Source of the DNA: Victivallaceae bacterium
GTDB taxonomy: Bacteria > Verrucomicrobiota > Lentisphaeria > Victivallales > Victivallaceae
Reading direction: 5' to 3'
Length of the DNA: 34,424 bases
NCBI GenBank assembly: GCA_016292515.1
Contig: JAEDIJ010000020.1
Coordinates: 1 to 34,424, forward strand
The stretch's first letter is position 1, and each line of letters opens with the position of its first letter. This document shows, piece after piece, positions 8,285 to 15,245 of this stretch. The translations under genes were made by a program, and so were the position numbers. Under the pieces are notes generated by a model. The model worked only from the letters and a program-made list of their open reading frames with translations. It was not told the DNA's origin and ran no database searches.

Positions 8285-9406
8285 TTACATTTCCACCGGA
8301 TCGACCTTGGAACCGGGGAAGATCTTGTGCATTCCCTCGACGATGACGCGCTCTCCGACTTTGACGCCGGAGTGGATCACCTGCAACTCGCCGTTGACCG
8401 CACCGAGCGAAACGGGGCGCGCTTCCGCGACGTTGTCCTGATTGACGACGTAGACGATCGCGCCGTGCTGATTGAAAACGACCGCCGTGCGGGGCACCGC
8501 CGGAAGTTTCGCCGGATCTTCCTTGCTCAACAATACCGTTACCGCCGCGCCGGGGTGGAGGATGTAATCGGGATTGTCGATCTGCGCCCACACCTGGACG
8601 GAGTCGGTGCTCTGGACGACGGAAACGTTGTCGACGATGGTGATCTTGCCGGGATGCGGATAGACCGTGCCGTCGGCGAGTTTCACGGAAACCCGGGCGT
8701 TGGCGCGCAATTTAGCCTCGGTACCGAAAAAACTTTGCAGATCGCGTTCGCTGATGGCGAAGCGCACCCGCACCGGAGTCGTCGCCGTAATGGTCACAAG
8801 TTTCCCGGTTGCGGGCGTGATGTAGCTGCCCGGGGGCAGCGCGCTTTTGCCGGTCTTGCCGTCGTAAAGCGCGTAAATTTTAGTGTGGGCGAGATCATCT
8901 TTCGCCAATGCGAGTTCCGCTTCGGCGGCCTGCAAATTCGCCAGCAAAACGCCGAGTATACTTTTGATGTTGTCGCGGGTATCCAGCGAAACCGCCTGCT
9001 GCTTGAAAAGTTTGTCATTGCGGTCGAAATTGCCTTCGGCGTATTCGACCTGCGCTTTGATCTGAGCGACTTTTGCCTCGGCGGCGGCGACCGCCGCCTG
9101 ATAGCGGACATCCTCGATCTCAAAGAGCAACTGCCCTTTTTTGACCAGTCCGCCGTCGGCAAATCCCTGCCGCAGGATATCCCCGGAAACGCGCGGCACG
9201 ACGTTGTAAGTGTTGATCGCCACGATCGTGCCGGCGAGACGGCGGTTCATCGTGTCGGTGCTTTCGCCGACCGGAGCGACGGTCACTTTTTCCAGACGCA
9301 TCGCCCGCGGCGCCGCTTTGCCGTTTTTGTCGGCGGCGCCGAGCGGCAGAGAAATGCCCGCCAGCACCGCAGTCAGTGCAAGAAATTTTTTCCAATCGTA
9401 TTTCAT
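8285..9406 (-). CDS. RND-associated periplasmic adaptor (membrane fusion protein)
   Basis: A 373-residue protein. A signal peptide covers 1-24 (hydrophobic 8-23, LPLGAADK); there is no lipobox cysteine, so unlike AcrA it is probably not a lipoprotein. A lipoyl half-motif at about 68-100 (NVVPRVSGDILRQGFADGGLVKKGQLLFEIE), a coiled-coil hairpin at about 102-170, the second lipoyl half, a beta-barrel at about 205-290 and a membrane-proximal domain follow. It bridges the RND pump and an outer-membrane channel. The start at 9406 is preferred over the in-frame ATG at 9460 because an AGGAGG lies at 9413-9418 and the signal peptide begins there. It is the middle gene of the marR-adaptor-pump operon. 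Confidence 0.92.
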   Translation of the reverse strand: MKYDWKKFLALTAVLAGISLPLGAADKNGKAAPRAMRLEKVTVAPVGESTDTMNRRLAGTIVAINTYNVVPRVSGDILRQGFADGGLVKKGQLLFEIEDVRYQAAVAAAEAKVAQIKAQVEYAEGNFDRNDKLFKQQAVSLDTRDNIKSILGVLLANLQAAEAELALAKDDLAHTKIYALYDGKTGKSALPPGSYITPATGKLVTITATTPVRVRFAISERDLQSFFGTEAKLRANARVSVKLADGTVYPHPGKITIVDNVSVVQSTDSVQVWAQIDNPDYILHPGAAVTVLLSKEDPAKLPAVPRTAVVFNQHGAIVYVVNQDNVAEARPVSLGAVNGELQVIHSGVKVGERVIVEGMHKIFPGSKVDPVEM

Positions 9407-9412
9407 CGCAAA

Positions 9413-9418
9413 CCTCCT
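9413..9418 (-). promoter_or_regulatory. Ribosome binding site deciding the adaptor start
   Basis: A perfect AGGAGG on the minus strand lies 6 bases before the ATG at 9406. It rules against the upstream ATG at 9460. Confidence 0.8.
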
Positions 9419-9432
9419 GTGCAACAGCACGA

Positions 9433-9885
9433 TTATTTGTTCTTTTCCAAATTGAGACAAAGTTGATCAAGGACGCGCAAAAACACGGCGACCTCCTCCT
9501 GCGGGATGCCCTGCAAGATTTCCAGCGAAAGCCCGTCGAAAAACTTCTCGATTTTCGAGCGGAATTCCTCCCCCGATTTCGACAGCGTGATCGAAACGGC
9601 GCGTCGGTCGGACTCGGAAACTTTCCGCGACAGGATATCCTGCTTGACCAGAGCGTCCACCAAAAGGGAAACGGCGCCGGGCGTCAACCGCAACTGCGCC
9701 GCGAGATCTTTGAGCATCAGACCGCCCGCCGGCGCCCGGAAGAACTGGTCGATCACCCTCGCCTGAGCGAGCGTGATATGCGCGACCATATCGTCGTTGC
9801 GCAGCACTTCGCTTTTTTCACCCCGGTTGCGCATCAGTGCCGAAACCCGCCAGAGACCGCGCCAGAGATGACTTTCCGTTTTCAT
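9433..9885 (-). CDS. MarR-family transcriptional regulator of the RND operon
   Basis: A 150-residue protein with the MarR winged helix: LMLKDLAAQLRLTPGAVSLLVDALV (helix-turn-helix, recognition helix about 68-81) and the wing SDRRAVSITLS (92-102), flanked by N- and C-terminal dimerisation helices. MarR proteins repress efflux genes and release DNA when they bind a phenolic or similar ligand. Being the first gene before the adaptor and pump, it most likely represses its own operon. The ATG at 9885 is preceded by AAGGAAG. A palindromic site overlapping the promoter region is at 9918-9933. Confidence 0.92.
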   Translation of the reverse strand: MKTESHLWRGLWRVSALMRNRGEKSEVLRNDDMVAHITLAQARVIDQFFRAPAGGLMLKDLAAQLRLTPGAVSLLVDALVKQDILSRKVSESDRRAVSITLSKSGEEFRSKIEKFFDGLSLEILQGIPQEEVAVFLRVLDQLCLNLEKNK

Positions 9886-9914
9886 ATTCGGCTTCCTTGA
9901 AAAGTGTTTGATTG

Positions 9915-9940
9915 TTATATAGTTTAGTCTATAAAATAAT
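9915..9940 (-). promoter_or_regulatory. Candidate MarR operator and -10 region
   Basis: TATAG (9918-9922) and CTATA (9929-9933) form an inverted repeat with a 6-base spacer in an AT-rich patch 33-48 bases upstream of the marR ATG. On the minus strand the sequence also contains a TATATAAC-type -10 box (9913-9920). The -35 box is poor. Short AT-rich palindromes in this position are typical MarR autoregulatory sites; binding is inferred. Confidence 0.4.
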
Positions 9941-10030
9941 GCCGTTTCCCCGAAAAATCAAGCTGAAAACGCGTTTTTTTTTCGTGTTTTGTGCGACATT
10001 TTTCCGCCGGCCCCGCTTGCAGAACGGGCA

Positions 10031-10059
10031 TTGACACGCTATATTATGCGTATGATATT
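10031..10059 (+). promoter_or_regulatory. Predicted promoter of the ffh-mla run
   Basis: A perfect -35 box TTGACA (10031-10036) is followed after 17 bases by GATATT (10054-10059), a 4/6 match to TATAAT. The surrounding sequence is AT-rich, and the predicted start lies about 30 bases ahead of the first ATG of ffh. It is the only good promoter I see for the genes up to 18850. Confidence 0.6.
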
Positions 10060-10076
10060 ATTATTTAATCAGTAAT

Positions 10077-10082
10077 AAGGGG
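10077..10082 (+). promoter_or_regulatory. Ribosome binding site of ffh, oddly placed
   Basis: AAGGGG lies 12 bases before the ATG at 10095, which is out of frame with ffh, and 19 bases before the first in-frame ATG at 10102. The spacing therefore favours the out-of-frame start. Confidence 0.45.
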
Positions 10083-10101
10083 TCACTTGTAATTATGTTT
10101 G

Positions 10102-11550
10102 ATGCATTTGCACGACGTTTTCAAGCGTCTGCGGGGGGAAAGCCGACTGACGGAAGCCAATATCGCGGACGCTTTGAAAGAGATCCGGCTCGCCTTGCTG
10201 GACGCCGACGTCAATCTGGAAATCGCGACGGAATTCGTCAATTCCGTCAAGGAGGGATGCCTCGGGAGCGACGTGTTGCGAAGCGTTACGCCCGGTCAGC
10301 AGGTCATCAAGATCGTCCACGACAAACTGGTCGAATTGCTCGGCTCCTCCGCCGCGGAATTGAAACTTGACCGCAAACCCTCGGTCGTGATGCTGGTCGG
10401 TCTCCACGGCTCCGGCAAGACGACGACGGCGGGCAAACTGGCGCTCCACCTCAAAAAGCAGGGCAAAAAAGTCCTGCTCGTCGCGGGCGACGTCTACCGC
10501 CCCGCCGCCATCGATCAGTTGGAGATCATCGGCAAGGAGATCGGAGTTCCCGTCTACTTTGACCGCACCAGCGTCAACGTCGCGGCGATCGCGCTCAACG
10601 CGGTGGGAAGTGCCGCAAAAGAGGGCTACGACGCCGTTCTGATCGATACGGCGGGCAGATTGCAGATCGACGACACGATGATCCAGGAGTTGGTGCGCAT
10701 CCGCGGCGCGGTGCATCCCGACGAGATATTGCTGGTCGCCGATGCCGCGCTGGGACAGGAAGCGGTTTCGGTCGCCGCGCATTTCCACAAGGCTTTGGAT
10801 CTGACCGGTTTCATCCTGACGAAACTCGACGGCGACGCCCGCGGCGGCGCCGCGCTGACGATCCGCAAAGTGACGCAAGTCCCCGTCAAATTCGTCGGTG
10901 CCGGCGAAAAACTCGATCAGCTGGAAGTCTTTTTCCCCGACCGCATGGCGGGCCGCATCCTCGGAATGGGCGACGTCGTTTCACTCGTCGAAAAGGCGGC
11001 GGCGCAGATCGACGAAGCGGAAGCGAAAAAAATCCAGGAAAAACTGCGGAAAAATCAATTTGACTACAACGATTTCCTGTCACAGCTCAAACAGCTCGGC
11101 CGCCTCGGCGGCGTCGAAGCGCTGATGCGCTTTTTGCCCGGCGGCAGACAGTTGCAGAATGCGCTTTCGAGCGTCGATATGAAACAATTCGGCAGGATGG
11201 AAGCGATCATCCAGTCGATGACCAAAAAGGAACGCGCCAACCCCGATCTGATGGATTTCAGCCGCCGCAAACGCATCGCCAAAGGCGCGGGCGTCCCGGT
11301 GGAGACCGTCGGCAATCTCATCAAGCAGTTTGAGACGATGCGCAAAATGATGAAACAGTCGGGGCCGCTCGGCAAGATGATGATGCCCGGCGCGATGAAT
11401 TCGATGTCCGTAGCAATGCCCGCGATGCCGAATGTGCGCGGGATGTTCAGCGCGCCCGCTCAATTTTCCAAAAAAGAGCAGGAACGCCGTAAGAAACTCG
11501 CAAAAATGGCGCGCAAAGAGCGTCAAAAACAACGCAGGAGAAAAAAGTAA
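10102..11550 (+). CDS. ffh: Signal recognition particle GTPase Ffh (5' end irregular)
   Basis: A 482-residue protein from the ATG at 10102. An N-domain (RLTEANIADALKEIRLALLDADVN) is followed by the G-domain: P-loop GLHGSGKTT at 100-108 (the usual Gln of GLQG is His), DVYRPAAIDQL, DTAGRLQ, TKLDGDARGGA, and GEKLDQLEVFFPDRMAGRILGMGD. A methionine-rich M-domain that binds 4.5S RNA and signal sequences follows, with IIQSMTKKERANPDL and SRRKRIAKGAGV, and a basic tail. It targets nascent membrane proteins to FtsY and the translocon. The first ATG (10095) encodes MFDAF, the family's usual opening, but in another frame; removing one T would give MFDALHDVFKRLRG. Either the gene starts about six residues late, or there is a frameshift or base error here. 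Confidence 0.93.
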   Translation: MHLHDVFKRLRGESRLTEANIADALKEIRLALLDADVNLEIATEFVNSVKEGCLGSDVLRSVTPGQQVIKIVHDKLVELLGSSAAELKLDRKPSVVMLVGLHGSGKTTTAGKLALHLKKQGKKVLLVAGDVYRPAAIDQLEIIGKEIGVPVYFDRTSVNVAAIALNAVGSAAKEGYDAVLIDTAGRLQIDDTMIQELVRIRGAVHPDEILLVADAALGQEAVSVAAHFHKALDLTGFILTKLDGDARGGAALTIRKVTQVPVKFVGAGEKLDQLEVFFPDRMAGRILGMGDVVSLVEKAAAQIDEAEAKKIQEKLRKNQFDYNDFLSQLKQLGRLGGVEALMRFLPGGRQLQNALSSVDMKQFGRMEAIIQSMTKKERANPDLMDFSRRKRIAKGAGVPVETVGNLIKQFETMRKMMKQSGPLGKMMMPGAMNSMSVAMPAMPNVRGMFSAPAQFSKKEQERRKKLAKMARKERQKQRRRKK

Positions 11551-11552
11551 TT

Positions 11553-12356
11553 ATGTTTGGATTTCTGATCGCGCTCGCCGCCGCCTGCGCCGCCGCGGCG
11601 GCAATGGTGAAAACCCACGCCTGCTCCAACGGCTGGGCGGTTTTCTACTCGGTCGCCTTGCTGCTCGTCGTGCAACTTGTCATCGGCTTGATCATCCGCC
11701 GCCTGATGAAAGCAAAGCAGGACACGATCCAAAACGTGATGATGCAAGCGCAGGAAAAGATCAACCGCCAGATCACGATCTTTCAGCGGCGGCAGATGTC
11801 GAGTATGAAAGACGCGCAGGAGCAACTTTTCAAAATTCAGAGCGACGCGGTGCGCAAAGTCCTCGCCATTCTCGATGAATGCAAGCCCTTGACCTACTGG
11901 AACTGGATGTTGGAGCGTCAACTCAACACGATGCGCGTTCAGCTTTATTTCCAGTTGAAGGAATTCAAAAAAGTCGATGCGTTGTTGCCCAAATGCATCC
12001 TGATGGATCAGCAGACGCTCGCGATCAAACTGGTCAGGCTCTACCGCAACGGAGATCCGGCACTCGATCGATTCTACCAAAAGAAATGCGCCAAAACCAA
12101 GAGCGATGCCGCCGCCTTCCTCGCGTCGGTCTACGCGTGGATCAAATTGAAGCAGAACGACGTCGAAAAAGCGACGCAGGCATTGGTCGCGGCGCGCAAA
12201 AAAAGCGACAACGCCGTCCTCATCGAAAACTGCACGAAACTTGTCAACGGCAAGGCGAAACAATTCAGCAACGCCGGCTTCGGCGATATGTGGTACTCCC
12301 TGATGCTGGAAGAACCCAAGATGAAAGCGCAGCGGCAGGAGCGACTCTACCGGTAA
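11553..12356 (+). CDS. Unrecognised two-helix membrane protein
   Basis: A 267-residue protein I cannot assign. It has an alanine-rich hydrophobic segment at about 2-20 and a second membrane helix at about 27-49, a charged amphipathic stretch at about 52-110 likely to form a coiled coil, and an alpha-helical C-terminal part with a loose TPR-like pattern (FLASVYAWIKLKQNDVEKATQALVAARKK). Both ends of the soluble part are basic, and the topology suggests the bulk of it is cytoplasmic. It starts 2 bases after ffh and ends 4 bases before the Mla-type permease, so it belongs to the same transcript. A role as an accessory of the lipid transporter or of membrane targeting is possible from position only. 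Confidence 0.8.
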   Translation: MFGFLIALAAACAAAAAMVKTHACSNGWAVFYSVALLLVVQLVIGLIIRRLMKAKQDTIQNVMMQAQEKINRQITIFQRRQMSSMKDAQEQLFKIQSDAVRKVLAILDECKPLTYWNWMLERQLNTMRVQLYFQLKEFKKVDALLPKCILMDQQTLAIKLVRLYRNGDPALDRFYQKKCAKTKSDAAAFLASVYAWIKLKQNDVEKATQALVAARKKSDNAVLIENCTKLVNGKAKQFSNAGFGDMWYSLMLEEPKMKAQRQERLYR

Positions 12357-12360
12357 ACCA

Positions 12361-13167
12361 ATGAAAAGCAACATCCAAAAGGGATTGATCAAACTTGCGT
12401 TCGATTTCCGGAATTTCCGGAAAAAACTGCATTCGCCGCTGGAATTCATCGGCGCGGTGTCGGGCGCATTGCCGTTGCTTTTCCGCAAAAAGGGGTTGCG
12501 CAAAAAGGAATTCCGCTACTATCTCGACCTCTGCGGAACTCAATCTCTGCCGATCACGCTCTTGATCACGTTTCTGATGGGATGCGTCCTCGGCATCCAG
12601 GCCGCGTTGCAGTTGACGAAATTCGGCGCGGAAATTTTTACCGCCGACCTCGTCGGTTTCGCGGTGCTCAAAGAATTCGGTCCGCTGATGGTGGCGATCA
12701 TCCTGACGGGCCGCGCCGGCTCCGCCTTTGCGGCGGAACTCGGCACGATGAAAGTCAACGAGGAGATCAGCGCGCTCGAAACGATGGGGATCCGCCCCGT
12801 CGGTTATCTGGTGCTGCCCAAACTGGTCGCGATGGTGATCGCGATGCCGCTGTTGACCGTTTTCGGCGACATCGCCGGTATTTTCGGCGGGCTTGTCATC
12901 GGGATCACCGTGTTGGACTTGCCGTTTGCCGCCTACTGGTCGCGGACGGTCGACGTGCTGGACGGCATCACGATGATGCTCGGCGTTTTCAAAAGCGTCG
13001 TTTTCGCCGTACTGATCACCGTCGCCGGATGTTATTACGGCTTCCGCTCGTCCAGCGACGCGCAGGGCGTCGGCAGAAGTGCGACGCAAGCGGTCGTCAC
13101 CTCGATCTTTTACGTCATCGTCGCCGACGCCGTGCTGACGGTGCTTTACTCTTTCATCGGGTACTGA
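12361..13167 (+). CDS. mlaE: MlaE-family lipid ABC transporter permease
   Basis: A 268-residue inner-membrane protein with the MlaE core: LMGCVLGIQAALQLTKFGAE, KEFGPLMVAIILTGRAGSAFAAELGTMKVNEEISALETMGI (the family signature, with the conserved glutamates), PRLVAM-type LPKLVAMVIAMPLL, and a C-terminal half with SATQAVVTSIFYVIVADAVLTVLY. About five membrane helices are visible. With an ATPase (13171) and an MCE protein (13937) it forms the complex that moves phospholipid between the inner and outer membranes. The ABC order permease-ATPase-MCE is the standard one; MlaB and MlaC homologues are not present here. Confidence 0.94.
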   Translation: MKSNIQKGLIKLAFDFRNFRKKLHSPLEFIGAVSGALPLLFRKKGLRKKEFRYYLDLCGTQSLPITLLITFLMGCVLGIQAALQLTKFGAEIFTADLVGFAVLKEFGPLMVAIILTGRAGSAFAAELGTMKVNEEISALETMGIRPVGYLVLPKLVAMVIAMPLLTVFGDIAGIFGGLVIGITVLDLPFAAYWSRTVDVLDGITMMLGVFKSVVFAVLITVAGCYYGFRSSSDAQGVGRSATQAVVTSIFYVIVADAVLTVLYSFIGY

Positions 13168-13170
13168 AAA

Positions 13171-13932
13171 ATGGCAGAGCAGAATATGATCGAAGTGCGC
13201 GATCTCGCGATCGGTTACGGGTCGCGGGTCATTATGAAAGAACTCAATTTTTCCGTCAGACGCGGCGAAATTTTCGGTTTGCTCGGCGGCTCGGGGTGCG
13301 GCAAAAGCACGTTGATGAAAAATCTGATCGGGCTTTATCCGCCGCTCGCGGGCGAAGTTTTTCTCAACGGGAAAAATCTGACCCGCGCCGACGCGAAAGA
13401 GCGGCGGGAATTGATGCGCACGTTTGGCGTCACCTACCAGGGCGGCGCGCTTTTCGGCTCGATGACGGTCGCGGAAAACGTCGCGTTGCCGTTGCAGGAA
13501 TTCACCGATTACCCCAAGGAAAAGATCGAGGAAATCGTCCGCGAAAAACTGGTGCTGGTCGATCTCGCCGATTTCGGAAACTTTATGCCGGCGGAACTTT
13601 CCGGCGGGATGAAAAAACGCGCGGGGCTTGCGCGCGCGCTTGCGTTGGAGCCGGAACTCCTCTTTTTCGACGAACCGTCGGCGGGACTGGATCCGCTTGC
13701 TTCGGCAAGTTTGGATCGGCTCATCAAATCGCTGCGGGATCAATTTCATTCGACGATCGTCATCGTCACACACGAATTGGACAGTATTTTTTCCATTGTC
13801 GACCGGGTGATCATGCTCGACAAAAATCTCCGGACGGCAGTGGCGATCGGTTCGCCGCGGGAACTGCGCGACCACACCGACATCCCCTGGGTAAAACAAT
13901 TTTTGAACCGCGACGGATTGAAAGGAGCATAA
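13171..13932 (+). CDS. mlaF: MlaF-like ABC transporter ATPase
   Basis: A 253-residue ATPase: Walker A GLLGGSGCGKST at about 37-47, Q-loop Q90, signature LSGGMKKRAGLARAL at 143-157, Walker B LLFFDEPSAGLDP with catalytic E168, and H-loop H201. LSGGM with a following KKR is typical of the MlaF/Mkl subfamily. It powers the neighbouring permease. It starts 3 bases after the permease stop and ends 4 bases before the MCE gene. Confidence 0.95.
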   Translation: MAEQNMIEVRDLAIGYGSRVIMKELNFSVRRGEIFGLLGGSGCGKSTLMKNLIGLYPPLAGEVFLNGKNLTRADAKERRELMRTFGVTYQGGALFGSMTVAENVALPLQEFTDYPKEKIEEIVREKLVLVDLADFGNFMPAELSGGMKKRAGLARALALEPELLFFDEPSAGLDPLASASLDRLIKSLRDQFHSTIVIVTHELDSIFSIVDRVIMLDKNLRTAVAIGSPRELRDHTDIPWVKQFLNRDGLKGA

Positions 13933-13936
13933 AAAC

Positions 13937-14869
13937 ATGGACGAAAACAGACAAAACATCAGACTGGGCATCTTTGTCGCCGGAGGTCTGCTCCTCCTGC
14001 TTGCGGCACTTTTTTTCCTCGGTCTTTCCAGTTTATTTGAGAAAAAGGTCGTCGTCAACACGGCATTCGACGAATCCGTGCAGGGTTTGTCCGTCGGGTC
14101 GACCGTCAAATACCGCGGCGTACCGGTCGGGACGGTTTCCGGTATTTCCATCGATCCCGAAAACCGCATCATCGAAGTGGAAATGGAAATCAATCTGAAA
14201 CATTTTTCCACCAACGGGAAAAATGCCTTCTCCGGCGATGATTTGATCAAGTATCTGCAAAACGAAGTCCGCAGCGGACTTCGCTGCCGGCTTGAATTCG
14301 CCGGGATCACGGGAATGAAATACGTCGACCTCAACTATGCGGAAAAAATCGATATGCACACCGCCGTCGAGCCGCGGTTGACCCCCAAAAGTCAACTTTT
14401 CCTCCCCTCGCGTCCGTCGAGTTTCACCGATTTGAGCGCGACGATGATCACCGCGCTGGATACGATTTCCAAGATCCCCTTTGCCCGGATCGGCGAAGAT
14501 CTGCAACACTCTCTGGAAAAGATCACCGAGATCGTTTCCGACCCCGCGATCCGGTCGACGCTCGCGCGCGTCAGCGGAGCCGCCGAGCGCATCGAAAACA
14601 TCGTCGACAACCTTGAACGCACTTTTGACGAGCAGCAGTTGGTCGCGCTCCGCAACGATCTCACGACATCGCTCAAAACGTTTCGCACGCTCACCGAGGA
14701 GTTGCAGCAGCAAAGCCAGCATCTTGACATCGCCGGCACGCAAAGCGACCTGCGGGGGCTGATGTTTCAGTTGAAGGAAACCGCGGAATCCATTCAGGCG
14801 CTGGCGGATTATCTGGAAACCGATCCGCAGGCCGTTCTGTACGGCAAAGGCGGGCGGGACAAGGAATGA
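13937..14869 (+). CDS. mlaD: MlaD-like MCE-domain lipid-binding protein
   Basis: A 310-residue protein with one N-terminal membrane anchor (about 10-34) and a periplasmic MCE domain at about 38-130 (VVNTAFDESVQGLSVGSTVKYRGVPVGTVSGI, typical MCE, and SGLRCRLEFAGITGMKYVDL). A long helical C-terminal region (about 165-300) follows, probably the helix bundle that lines the lipid channel of the hexamer. It is longer than E. coli MlaD (183 residues), nearer to the MCE proteins of other phyla. A good AAAGGAG ribosome site lies just ahead of the ATG. Its stop overlaps the next start (ATGA). Confidence 0.92.
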   Translation: MDENRQNIRLGIFVAGGLLLLLAALFFLGLSSLFEKKVVVNTAFDESVQGLSVGSTVKYRGVPVGTVSGISIDPENRIIEVEMEINLKHFSTNGKNAFSGDDLIKYLQNEVRSGLRCRLEFAGITGMKYVDLNYAEKIDMHTAVEPRLTPKSQLFLPSRPSSFTDLSATMITALDTISKIPFARIGEDLQHSLEKITEIVSDPAIRSTLARVSGAAERIENIVDNLERTFDEQQLVALRNDLTTSLKTFRTLTEELQQQSQHLDIAGTQSDLRGLMFQLKETAESIQALADYLETDPQAVLYGKGGRDKE

Positions 14870-15240
14870 CGGCAAAACTCCCCGATTCCGGCATCCTCGC
14901 CGCCGCCACGCCGCAATATCGGAGCGAAGCGTACGATTTCGTCGCCGCCGCCGTCAATTACACGGTGGAAAAACTCCCGCGCCGCCGCCACGTTTCGGCG
15001 CGTGAATTGCTCGACGGCGCGCGGGAACTCGCCGAGCGCGAATACGGTGCCGTCGCCTCGCTCGTCTTGAATGAATGGGGCATCTATACGGCGCACGACG
15101 TCGGATTTCTCGTTTACCGGATGATCGGACACGGAATTTTGTCGGCGGATGAAAAAGATGATCCGCAGGATTTTGAGATCGACTACACGTTTTCTCCGGA
15201 AGTGTTGCATTTTTACGGAGAAACTCCAAAAATCAGGTGA
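14866..15240 (+). CDS. Minf_1886-family protein of unknown function
   Basis: A 124-residue soluble protein matching the Minf_1886 family by pattern: YRSEAYDFVAAAVNYTVEKLPRRRHVSARELLDGAREL, then YGAVASLVLNEWGIYTAHDVGFLVYRMIGHGIL, and a C-terminal DPQDFEIDYTF. I know this family from Planctomycetes, Verrucomicrobia and relatives; its function is unknown, and it has no catalytic motif that I can see. It overlaps mlaD by 4 bases (ATGA) and its own stop codon forms part of the ribosome site of the peptidase gene, so it is translationally coupled on both sides. The position suggests a link to the Mla-type transporter or to the peptidase. Confidence 0.8.
   Translation: MTAKLPDSGILAAATPQYRSEAYDFVAAAVNYTVEKLPRRRHVSARELLDGARELAEREYGAVASLVLNEWGIYTAHDVGFLVYRMIGHGILSADEKDDPQDFEIDYTFSPEVLHFYGETPKIR
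15235..15240 (+). promoter_or_regulatory. Ribosome binding site deciding the peptidase start
   Basis: AGGTGA overlaps the TGA of the Minf_1886 gene and lies 5 bases before the ATG at 15246. It favours this start over the GTG at 15237, which lies within the site itself. Confidence 0.6.
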
Positions 15241-15245
15241 TTGCA

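Noticed and set aside
5794..8346. A stop-free plus-strand frame of 850 codons opposite the RND pump
   Set aside because: Same shadow effect. The translation is charged and low in hydrophobic residues, with no motif, while the other strand encodes a complete RND protein.
10095..10370. A separate 91-codon gene starting at 10095
   Set aside because: Only its first five codons resemble anything (the Ffh opening); the rest is ffh read in the wrong frame.
12265..14334. Long minus-strand and second plus-strand frames across the Mla-type genes
   Set aside because: All are shadows of mlaE, mlaF and mlaD, which carry full family motifs and proper spacing.
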